Shown piece after piece: positions 1 through 6,009 of a stretch of DNA of 12,778 nt. The notes beneath the pieces are model-generated. The model was given only the letters and a program-made list of their open reading frames with translations, was not told the DNA's origin and searched no databases. Source of the stretch: Xanthobacteraceae bacterium (GTDB lineage: Bacteria; Pseudomonadota; Alphaproteobacteria; Rhizobiales; Xanthobacteraceae); assembly GCA_030037185.1 (NCBI GenBank), contig JASHRR010000942.1:1-12778 (forward strand). The letters run 5' to 3'. Each line of letters opens with the position of its first letter. Within the stretch, counting starts at the first letter, position 1. Position numbers and translations under genes: made by a program.

Positions 1-150
1 GCACGGCCGGTTCGACTATCGTCAACAGCCTGATGATTTCAGCCTTGTGTTGCTTGAGCGCATCGAGGATTGTCGTTGGTGGTACGGCGGCGGCTTCAAG
101 CAGCAAGCGATCGCCGGCCACTGTGATATGCACGCCGGCGCGTGTGGCGG
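1..150 (-). pseudogene. Fragment of a small TubC-docking-like protein, runs off the window edge
   Basis: Read on the minus strand, positions 150 down to 2 stay open and give a compact peptide. It contains AGVHITVAGDRLLLEAA, then PPTTILDALKQHKAEIIRLL. The pattern of a short beta hairpin followed by a helix with HKAEI.LL resembles the N-terminal docking fold called TubC_N. That fold is also found in small hypothetical proteins beside DUF3631-type genes in Rhizobiales; this is from memory of the family, not a search. No start codon lies in this frame. On its upstream side it continues, after a one-base frame change near 150, directly into a DUF3631 segment, so it looks like a fragment fused by deletion rather than an intact gene. 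The C-terminal part may lie beyond position 1. Family assignment is moderate to low. Confidence 0.45.
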
Positions 151-277
151 CCCCAGGACATGCAGGTGTTCTGCACGGTCAGCGCGGAACGATTCGACGT
201 GCTCGCTTGGCTTGCGGCGACGTAGGCGACCGATCGTCGAGCGTGTCGGGCAACCTCCCGATCATTGCGATGGCGTA
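151..277 (-). pseudogene. Detached middle segment of a DUF3631 (primase/helicase-like) gene
   Basis: Minus-strand positions 277 to 221 encode YAIAMIGRLPDTLDDRS. After a small deletion and frame change, positions 225 to 151 encode LRRRKPSEHVESF followed by RADRAEHLHVLG. This matches the usual DUF3631 block of the form IALIGkLPDTLaDRSvvIeLRRRkpdE, after Walker B and before the NR.ADNWRPL block. The residues normally between DRS and LRRR (about VVIE) are gone, which explains the frame change. The main DUF3631 pseudogene at 456-1300 lacks exactly this part, so this may be its displaced piece or a remnant of a second copy. It is joined directly to the TubC-like fragment at about 150. It cannot make a product. 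Confidence 0.65.
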
Positions 278-455
278 ACGGCAATTCCCAACGATGACAC
301 CATGCGACAAGGGCAAGCCAATACACCGGAGCCCGCCCGGCCGCCTGTGGCGGAGCCTGAACCGAAGGCAAAGCCTGGCTGGAAAGGCGAACTGTGAGCA
401 GCGCGGGCGACGCCGGCGGAGGCTGAATCGACCGGCGCAGAGGCATTTCCTTTAG
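278..455. other. Short stretch with no recognised gene between the DUF3631 pieces
   Basis: Positions 303 to 397 on plus read as a proline- and lysine-rich tail (NTPEPARPPVAEPEPKAK) ending in a stop. The minus frames are also partly open. Neither was recognised and neither has a supported start. It could be leftover coding sequence from a neighbouring lost gene. It separates the detached DUF3631 segment from the end of the main DUF3631 pseudogene. Confidence 0.4.
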
Positions 456-1300
456 TCAGGGGGGTGAAAACGTCACAACGTCACAATCGCTGCGCTGCAA
501 GGGTTTCTGCGATTTTAAAAACGTCACAAGCTGATCTGTTGTGACGTTTTGAAAAGCGTCACAGTGCCCGTCGTTATTGGCTTGTGACGTTGTGACGTTT
601 TCAGGGGGGAGGTAGCACGCAAAGGCCTCCTCGAAGGCCGTCTTGTAGTAGCCCTTCGCGGTGCGGGTCTCGGAAAGCCGAATCGTTCCCGAATTAATGT
701 TGAAGCGTCCCAGCATCCGCGCCAGCTGCGTTTTTGACAGCGGCTTGCCGCGGCTGAATTCCGACCATGGGCGCTCTTCTAAACCGTTTAGGTGCGCGAC
801 AAGCTCCTCGCTCGACAGGCGATCCGTCTTCTTTTCGACGAACGCCCCTTGAGAGTCGGAAAGCAACCTGACGCCCCTCGATTGATCTGCATGGACCTTA
901 TTCGGCGCCCCCGCGATTTTTGCGCACCCGCGCCGGCCACTCGCCTCCCGCCAGATCGGCAACGGCGTACAGTGGGCGCCAATTGTCGGCGACGCGGTTC
1001 TGAAGTCCCGTCGTGTCCGGATCGGCGCTCCTCAACCGCGTCTCGTTGTCGGCGCAAAAAATGGCGCGCTGGGGCGGCGGGTGCCCAGGCGGAAAACTGG
1101 CGTGGTTCGTGATCGTCACCGACAGTGCGGACAACTGTCCCACCTTTGCGGTGGCCGGCATTCAGAATGCCCCGCAGCTCATCGTTGTTTTGCAGAAAGG
1201 TGTCCGCCTCATCGATGAGTAGCGTGGGGCGTCCCGCCTCGATGGTGCGGAAGATCGCGGCGGTCGTTGCATTGGCCGTGAACAACGCCCGTGCAACGAG
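456..1300 (-). pseudogene. DUF3631-domain protein (primase/helicase-like), frameshifted and truncated pseudogene
   Basis: Three consecutive minus-strand frames carry conserved DUF3631 blocks in the right order. Positions 1300-1073 give ALFTANATTAAIFRTIEAG, then PTLLIDEADTFL (Walker B, 1202-1222) and GDDHEPRQFSAW. Positions 1059-919 give ADNETRLRSADPD and NRVADNWRPLYAVADLAGGEW. Positions 923-456 give QSRGVRLLSDSQGAF, LSSEELVAHLNGLEERPW and KPLSKTQLARMLGRF, ending at a stop at 456. Between the first two blocks the segment with IGRLPDTL and LRRRKP is deleted. The Walker A half that should precede block one is also missing, replaced by a helix-turn-helix-like remnant. DUF3631 proteins resemble the ATPase part of element-encoded primase/helicases and often lie in phage or integrative islands. 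With Walker A absent and at least two frame changes, it cannot work as an ATPase. Confidence 0.85.
465..603. repeat. Nested inverted and tandem repeats of CGTCACAA / TTGTGACG
   Basis: The octamer CGTCACAA occurs at 471-478, 479-486 and 522-529. Its complement occurs at 539-546, 582-589 and 590-597, and a one-mismatch copy is at 557-564. The outer arms 465-486 and 582-603 are perfect 22-base inverted copies of each other, each holding a tandem pair. The inner arms 518-529 and 539-550 form a perfect 12-base stem with a 9-base loop. The array lies inside the last roughly 50 codons of the DUF3631 pseudogene, where it encodes the repeated NVTT, NVTT and VVTF motifs. It could be an iteron-like binding site for the element's own protein, a strong hairpin at the gene end, or a low-complexity peptide coincidence. 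Similar valine-threonine-rich tails are known to me in intact relatives, so the array is probably older than the decay. Confidence 0.9.
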
Positions 1301-1309
1301 ACAGCCAGT

Positions 1310-1441
1310 GGGATTATCCGGCGGTAATTCGCACTTGCCCAATGCCCACTTGCTGATCGTGTCGTGGCATATCTTCAGATCTCTCGCCATCGGCACGATC
1401 CAATGTTCGCCGTAAAGTAGCTGGCCGATGCCGATTGGATC
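1310..1441 (-). pseudogene. Remnant of a small helix-turn-helix-like protein
   Basis: Minus-strand positions 1441-1310 read DPIGIGQLLYGEHWIV, then PMARDLKICHDTISKW, then ALGKCELPPDNP. This matches the layout of small Rhizobiales proteins in which a G.LLYG..W..P(L/M)AR.L motif is followed by TI..W..G....PP. I take this to be a helix-turn-helix DNA-binding unit, from family style and not from a search. No good start codon remains. It abuts the C-terminal end of a DNA ligase fossil at about 1440 in another frame, and runs in frame into the DUF3631 fossil at about 1300. It is therefore a compressed fragment between two other fragments, not a stand-alone gene. Confidence 0.55.
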
Positions 1442-1769
1442 GTTCCCGCTGCACCGCGACCCTGGCGGGCGGACCTTGATCCAGACCGGACATCGCCCGT
1501 TCTCGGCTATGTGTTAGTTGAGCAGGATGCCTCGGTGTCGCGCAGCAGGCGCGCCAACCTTGCGGTCAAAAAAGCGCAGATTGCGCGGCTCCTCCTCCTC
1601 GCCCGTGAGGCCGTCAGGCCGGAGCACAGCCGCCTCGCCGTCAATCGTGAAGCTCTTGGCCTTTTCCCGTGGCAGTCTCCGGGGCCACGCATTTGCCTTG
1701 CGGCTATAGCGCCACACGCGGCACCATCCTGGCGACGATCATCCGGTAGCCGTCATGCTTGATTTGATA
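1438..1769 (-). pseudogene. ATP-dependent DNA ligase fossil (LigD/LigC-like nucleotidyltransferase)
   Basis: Minus-strand 1769-1725 reads YQIKHDGYRMIVARM, carrying the ligase motif I KxDG as KHDG at 1749-1760, whose lysine normally takes the AMP. In shifted frames follow WRYSRKANAWP (about 1715-1680), KAKSFTIDGEAAVL (about 1655-1615) and RLARLLRDTEA with its partner frame GILLN (about 1560-1514). Then comes CPVWIKV and, after another frame change, ARVAVQRERS (about 1490-1440), the usual C-terminal end of the catalytic region. These blocks occur in family order, but the stretches between GEA.V and the LLRDTEA block and between GILLN and VWIKV are shortened by deletions. The N-terminus before motif I is not recognisable. 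It is a non-functional remnant. Such ligases accompany the same DUF3631/regulator neighbours in Rhizobiales islands. Confidence 0.8.
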
Positions 1770-1941
1770 AACCGCAACCTGCTTGCGGTATTTCAGCGAT
1801 TGCAGCGATCGTTTTTCTTCCGAACGAGGAGCACTCAAACCGGACAGGTCCCTAGCAGCGAGCTATCCGGAATCAAAGGTCGTTGATTCTCGATGCGAGA
1901 CTGTCGAGTATCGTAGATGTCGGCCAGCCCTTTGGCCTGCT

Positions 1942-1947
1942 GGGAGG
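1942..1947 (+). promoter_or_regulatory. Ribosome binding site fixing the MFS start
   Basis: GGGAGG ends six bases before the ATG at 1954. No comparable site precedes the upstream in-frame ATG at 1783, and the codons between them overlap the ligase fossil and look unlike a membrane-protein N-terminus. Confidence 0.8.
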
Positions 1948-1953
1948 AAGACC

Positions 1954-3228
1954 ATGGCGGAATCGCTCGAGCTTAGCGCACTCAAGAAGGTCAATCGCCG
2001 TCTATTGCCGGTGGCGATGGTGCTCTTCTTCATGAGCCTGCTCGATCGCACGAACATCAGCTTTGCCGCCCTTGACATGAACAAGGATTTAGGGCTTTCG
2101 CTTAACCAGTACGGCGTTGCTGCGAGCATATTTTATGTAGGTTACTTCCTCTTCGAAATTCCAAGCAACTTCGTGCTGCAGAGAGTGGGTGCGAGAATTT
2201 GGCTGTCGCGGATCATGGTGACCTGGGGTGTGGTCGTCATCGCTAACGCGTTCGTCGGAAGCGGGACGTCGCTCTATACCGTCCGCTTTCTTCTCGGCGT
2301 AGCGGAGGCGGGGCTCCTGCCAGGCCTCCTGTTGTATCTTGCCCAGTGGCTTCCGGCTCATCAGCGCGGTCTCGCTTTCGGGACGCTGTTATCAACGACG
2401 GCGATCGCATACGCTGCCGGTGGTCCTTTCACGACTTGGCTCATGACTTTTTCTGCCTTTGGCCTCAAGGGTTGGCAGACGATGTACATCGCCCAAGGGA
2501 TATTGACGATCGGCATCGGCGCCGCTGCCTTCTTTCTGCTGCCCGGATATATCGCGGACGCAAAATGGTTGGCTCCGCAAGAGAAGGCTTGGTTGCGAGG
2601 ACGGCTCGAGCACGAAGAAACCCGAAAGAAGGCCATCGGAGCGACGACGGTTCGCCAAGGGTTTCTAGATCGTCGCGTCCTGATGACAACCGCAACCTGC
2701 TTCTTTCTGGTGTGCGCGAACTTCGGCACCGTACTTTTCCTGCCGCAGATCCTGAAGTCGGCTTTTCCCGCATTGACCAACGTTCAGATCAGCCTTCTCA
2801 TTTCCCTTGCATTCGTTTTCGGCGGTGTCGCCGGCATTGTCTGCGGACTCCATTCGGATGCGACCGGCGAGCGAAAGTGGCACATGGCCGCAAGCGCTGC
2901 GGTCGCGACAGTCGGCTATGCGTACGCCGCTTTTGCCGGCACGCCGGTTCTCCAATTCGTTGGCATATGCGTCGGCGTCCTTGGCATTTGGTCGATTTTT
3001 GGTGTTTTCTGGGCCCATGCCGGCGATCTGCTTGGGGGCGCTGCAGCAGCCGGTGGATTGGCCTTCATCAACAGCTTGGGCTCGCTTGGCGGAGTCGTGG
3101 CCCCGAATGTGCTTGCCTACGCGAAAGCAGTGAGCGGGTCGTTCGGCGGCAGCCTTGCTGCCCTTTCCACGTTCGCCCTGGTGACAGGACTTCTTGCCGC
3201 TTCGTTGAGGAAGATTGCCCGTCCATGA
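1954..3228 (+). CDS. MFS transporter, anion:cation symporter (ACS) type
   Basis: Predicted 424-residue inner-membrane protein with about twelve hydrophobic segments and a central charged loop around residues 200-230. The first loop carries the ACS-type signature DRTNISFAAL (residues 31-40). The following helices, with YGVAASIFYVGYFLFEIPSN and RIMVTWG, match the branch that includes phthalate, tartrate and 4-hydroxyphenylacetate permeases. Members bring in organic anions with protons; the substrate here cannot be named. Length is normal for the family (about 420-450). The ATG at 1954 is chosen because of the GGGAGG site six bases upstream and because the hydrophobic N-terminal helix follows at the normal distance (KKVNRRLLPVAMVLFF). 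The next plus-strand gene, an orphan thiamine-diphosphate enzyme subunit, lies 533 bases downstream, so a shared catabolic role is possible but unproven. No clear terminator was seen. Confidence 0.92.
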   Translation: MAESLELSALKKVNRRLLPVAMVLFFMSLLDRTNISFAALDMNKDLGLSLNQYGVAASIFYVGYFLFEIPSNFVLQRVGARIWLSRIMVTWGVVVIANAFVGSGTSLYTVRFLLGVAEAGLLPGLLLYLAQWLPAHQRGLAFGTLLSTTAIAYAAGGPFTTWLMTFSAFGLKGWQTMYIAQGILTIGIGAAAFFLLPGYIADAKWLAPQEKAWLRGRLEHEETRKKAIGATTVRQGFLDRRVLMTTATCFFLVCANFGTVLFLPQILKSAFPALTNVQISLLISLAFVFGGVAGIVCGLHSDATGERKWHMAASAAVATVGYAYAAFAGTPVLQFVGICVGVLGIWSIFGVFWAHAGDLLGGAAAAGGLAFINSLGSLGGVVAPNVLAYAKAVSGSFGGSLAALSTFALVTGLLAASLRKIARP

Positions 3229-3761
3229 GAATTCGAGGGCCGGAATGGTACGCTTCGAAGCACGAACCCTAAAACATGATTGGTCGCGGCGTTGATGGGC
3301 CGATCAAATATCTCGATGGGCGCTTTCTGCAATCCGCGGATGACCCGCCGCTGCGCCTTTCCCGGCACCTCGAGGAATTCCTCGGCCGGGCGCCAAGGGT
3401 ACCTTTAACGCGGGATCGCCTTTGTTTGTTGCGAGGTATGCCGTCAGGGCGCGATGCCTCGGGCCCGTTTCATAGAACAGGCGGCCCCCTGGGAAATCGT
3501 TGACACTCCCCATGCGCAAAAGCATGCCGCGCGCCCTGCGGTGACTGCGTGAAGAGCCCGTTGCAATTCTCGGACTTGGCCTGTAGCCGCGTAATTTTTT
3601 CGCGTCAGGGCACCGGTCGCGCGGTCACTTTCGCCGTGATTGCGGATAATCGCCTATGACGGCGCCCAGCTGCCCGGCGGTTCGAGGTTCTTTCGGGGCG
3701 CGCAGCGTTTGCCGGCTCACGGCAGTTCTGCTATGCGCAATCTGTTGAGAGGGAGCCTCGG
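3229..3761. other. 533-base gap with no supported gene
   Basis: The stretch between the transporter and the thiamine-diphosphate enzyme has overlapping open frames on both strands. The most protein-like is minus 3525-3304 (DFPGGRLFYETGPRHRA, then ALTAYLATNKGDPALKVP), which continues in another frame as GKAQRRVIRGLQKAPIEIFD. I did not recognise it and it lacks a start with a ribosome binding site, so it may be a decayed gene. The last 230 bases before 3762 look non-coding and should hold the promoter of the downstream gene. No clear promoter boxes or operator could be picked out. Confidence 0.5.
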
Positions 3762-4373
3762 ATGAACTACATCGAATGCTTTCGCACCCTCGCGCGGCAC
3801 CGAACCAACGAACTCGTTGTTACCTCCGCCGGGAATTCAAGCCAGGCGTGGTGGGAGGTGACGCGCGACTCTGAAGCGAGTTTCTACCTCGACGCGTCAA
3901 TGAGCCTGTCCACCATGTTTGCGTCCGGATTGGCACTGGCGAGGCCCGAACGGAAGGTTTGGGCCTTCATGGGGGATGGTGCCTTTTGCATGAATCCTGG
4001 CATGCTGATGGTTGAGCGTGAGATGAATCTGCCCAACCTGACCCATTTCCTCGTGTCCAATCGCGCGTATGGTGCCACCTCGAACGCCGGTTTGCCGAAC
4101 TTCCAAAACAACGACTATGCGGCGACCGCACGTTCGATGGGACTCGATCGCATTTTTGAATTTGGGAGCATCGAGGAGATAGAGCGCAATTTCGCCGCCC
4201 TGCATTCCGCAAATCTGCCTGGCCACACATTTGTGGTGCTCGAAGTCGAGCCTTTTTCGGATGCCGAACAAAGGCTTGAACAGCCTCCGTTCGATGGCCC
4301 GGAGTTGAAATATCGGTTTGGTCGGCACCTCGAAAAACTGGCTGGCTGCGACATCTTCGGCTACCGGACCTGA
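3762..4373 (+). CDS. Thiamine-diphosphate-dependent decarboxylase, C-terminal (beta) subunit-like; orphan
   Basis: Predicted 203-residue cytosolic protein that aligns in style with the C-terminal thiamine-diphosphate-binding half of 2-oxoacid decarboxylases. The closest resemblance is to the separate beta subunit of sulfopyruvate decarboxylase and to phosphonopyruvate decarboxylase. The cofactor motif is visible as GDG (residues 71-73) followed 27 residues later by SNRAYG, with Asn100 as the expected magnesium/diphosphate ligand. The DASMSLSTMFASGLALA block (44-60) is the usual entry helix. In this family the active site is built with a PYR-domain (alpha) subunit, normally encoded next door. 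No such gene is in the window, so this product either pairs with a distant subunit or is a relic. The ATG at 3762 follows GAGGGAG with a six-base spacer. Substrate cannot be assigned; acetolactate-synthase-like or benzaldehyde-lyase-like use is an alternative. Confidence 0.85.
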   Translation: MNYIECFRTLARHRTNELVVTSAGNSSQAWWEVTRDSEASFYLDASMSLSTMFASGLALARPERKVWAFMGDGAFCMNPGMLMVEREMNLPNLTHFLVSNRAYGATSNAGLPNFQNNDYAATARSMGLDRIFEFGSIEEIERNFAALHSANLPGHTFVVLEVEPFSDAEQRLEQPPFDGPELKYRFGRHLEKLAGCDIFGYRT

Positions 4374-4633
4374 GCGCGGCCCCGGCTTGGTGGTAAGGCA
4401 ACACGGGGCAGGCTTGGTCCATAGGATCATTGCAGAAGATTACACATAGGGCTGCTTCAGGCACGCGGCCGCCATTGAAAATAGCGTTGGTCTTTTCTCC
4501 GCTCACCGAATCGAAGGCCTTGGACAGGTCCCATTCTTGAGGGCGACGAATGCAAAGATCAATTTCAGGTCTGGTTCAACACTGGTGAAGGCATCGCCGC
4601 CGCTCACCACGCTGTCACCGATGACCTCTCATA
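4374..4633. other. Convergent intergenic region, possible minus-strand remnant
   Basis: Here the plus-strand thiamine-diphosphate enzyme meets the minus-strand DUF6152 gene tail to tail. Minus 4622-4502 stays open for about 40 codons (VIGDSVVSGGDAFTSVEP, then DLKLIFAFVALKNG, then a stop) without a start codon. The peptide looks like the C-terminal end of a lost protein but was not recognised. No convincing stem-loop terminator was found. Confidence 0.35.
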
Positions 4634-5017
4634 TCAGTGACCGACGACGATCGGGTTGCCGTTCTTGTATTTGATCTTGTTAACGTTCCACGCACCGCCG
4701 GGAGCACCGCTGCGCAGTGGGTCAACGGTCATCTGAACCTCGTCGCCCGGCTTCAGTGTCTTGCTCGACCAACCGTCACGGGCCAGAAAGCTCGGCGGAC
4801 CGCCCTCAAGATTCCACAGCTGGCTACTGCCGTCGGCCTCGTTGACATCGAGGAATATGAACGTGTGCGGGCTCACAAAACGAAATTCTTTCACCGTCCC
4901 CGCCAGTTCTATCGGGTGCTCCTGGTCAAACATTGCGAAGGAGTGATGCGCCAGCACGCTGCCGCTGATCGCAAAGGCAGAACCACCGATGAGTAAAGCT
5001 GCAACATAGGGTTTCAT
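4634..5017 (-). CDS. DUF6152 family exported protein
   Basis: Predicted 127-residue secreted or periplasmic protein. A lysine start (MKPY), a hydrophobic stretch (residues 5-22) and a VLA cleavage site at residue 23 form a clear signal peptide, so the mature protein would begin HHSFAMFD. This beginning, followed by ELAGTVKEFRFVSPHTFI, LWNLEGGPPSFLARDGW, LKPGDEV and a final GGAW.V.KI segment, is what I recall as DUF6152. That is a small all-beta family of unknown function, common in Alphaproteobacteria and Gammaproteobacteria. The family usually has NPH where this protein has SPH. The ATG at 5017 has GGAGAG four bases upstream. It lies 149 bases downstream of the exported protein at 5167-6009 on the same strand and may share its transcript. 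Mature N-terminal histidines raise the idea of metal binding, which is only an inference. Confidence 0.9.
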   Translation of the reverse strand: MKPYVAALLIGGSAFAISGSVLAHHSFAMFDQEHPIELAGTVKEFRFVSPHTFIFLDVNEADGSSQLWNLEGGPPSFLARDGWSSKTLKPGDEVQMTVDPLRSGAPGGAWNVNKIKYKNGNPIVVGH

Positions 5018-5166
5018 GCATCTCTCCGTTTCAAGTCTTGTGGCAACGCCTGAACAGCCCTCCGCGCCAAAAAAAGTCGCGGCGATTGGGCTTGGCTCGC
5101 GTCGACATCCGGCGGGTCAATGGGGTCGGAAATTCTGCCGGCACAGCCGAGCATTCCATCATCGCG

Positions 5167-6009
5167 TCATTTCCGCGTTTGCCTGAAATATCTCAGGTCA
5201 GGTGGCGCCTGGTCCTTGCGGGACGGCATCAAGTAGCCGTCAGCGCTGACGAAATAGTTGTCCTTGCCGATGATGATATGGTGATTTTCCTCGTTGCAGT
5301 TGTCCTCGTACCATTTGTCGTTGGGTATGCGCTGATAGGTCTTCGTTACCGTCCATGGACCGGTGAATGCATGGTCGATGACGGTGATCTCGTTATGCAT
5401 GAGGTCCTTGTCGGCCCTGTCGAGATAGATGCGCTCCTTGACGATGGTCTGATTGTCGGCATGCAACGGAATGCCGCTCTCATCCATCGTGCGCGGACCC
5501 TTGAACTGGCGGGTTTCGACCTCGAGGAGATCATAGCGGCCGTCGCCGTCTTGGTCGATCCACTTTCCGATGGAATATCCGACGAACGTCGGCTCCTCGT
5601 CCGTCGGCCAATTGCGGCCATCGGTGTAGATCCGGCGCGGCATGACGTTCTCGTAGTGGATGTAGGTGACGTTCGGCAGGACGATGAATTCGACTGGCCG
5701 GATGAAGGTCATGATCCTCGGCATGCCGTTGGTCATGCAAGTAATGCGCCTGTCGAGGCCCTGTCCGCCGGCGAGTTGGTCGTTGAGGCTCGCCTCCAGC
5801 ATGGCCTGATATTCGGGGATCAGCGGCGCTTTCTGACCGAGCCCGCGCGGCTTGGTCTCATCCCATCCAAACCCGACCCCCGGCGGCCGCCTCCACTGCC
5901 CCGACCAGTCCGGATACTTCGTTTCGTCGTGCGCCAGTGCCCCGGCAAGCGTCGTCGCCAGCGCCGCTACGAGGGCGCTCGCGCCGATCGCAGTTTGAAA
6001 GAAAGCCAT
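5167..6009 (-). CDS. Exported protein of unknown function, paralog of the 8288-9490 product
   Basis: Predicted 280-residue exported protein. The signal peptide runs to about residue 26 (SALVAALATTLAGALA, then HDETK). The mature part has a WSGQWRRPPG segment, CMTNGMPR (Cys91), RRIYTDGRNWP, a GYSIGKW..G...LLEVET core (144-166), a PLH...VKERI stretch, EITVIDHAFTGPWTVTKTYQR and DNCNEEN (Cys238). The core, the two cysteine motifs and the strand order match the larger minus-strand protein at 8288-9490, so the two are distant paralogs. Proteins of this type are widespread and unnamed in Rhizobiales and Acidobacteria; no activity is established that I know of. The ATG at 6009 is preferred over one 19 codons earlier because GGGAGG lies five bases before it and the signal peptide starts there. 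DUF6152 follows 149 bases downstream. Confidence 0.85.
   Translation of the reverse strand: MAFFQTAIGASALVAALATTLAGALAHDETKYPDWSGQWRRPPGVGFGWDETKPRGLGQKAPLIPEYQAMLEASLNDQLAGGQGLDRRITCMTNGMPRIMTFIRPVEFIVLPNVTYIHYENVMPRRIYTDGRNWPTDEEPTFVGYSIGKWIDQDGDGRYDLLEVETRQFKGPRTMDESGIPLHADNQTIVKERIYLDRADKDLMHNEITVIDHAFTGPWTVTKTYQRIPNDKWYEDNCNEENHHIIIGKDNYFVSADGYLMPSRKDQAPPDLRYFRQTRK

Noticed and set aside
465..603. CRISPR array
   Set aside because: The repeats are 8-22 bases, in both orientations, irregularly spaced and partly tandem; there are no uniform spacers and no cas genes.
1771..1789. Seven-base perfect stem ACCGCAA / TTGCGGT as a terminator or operator
   Set aside because: It lacks a T-run and lies at the edge of the ligase fossil; a stem this short is expected by chance in GC-rich sequence.
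1783..1953. Upstream in-frame extension of the MFS transporter by 57 codons
   Set aside because: No ribosome binding site precedes the ATG at 1783, the stretch overlaps the ligase fossil and has no membrane character, while GGGAGG stands correctly before 1954.
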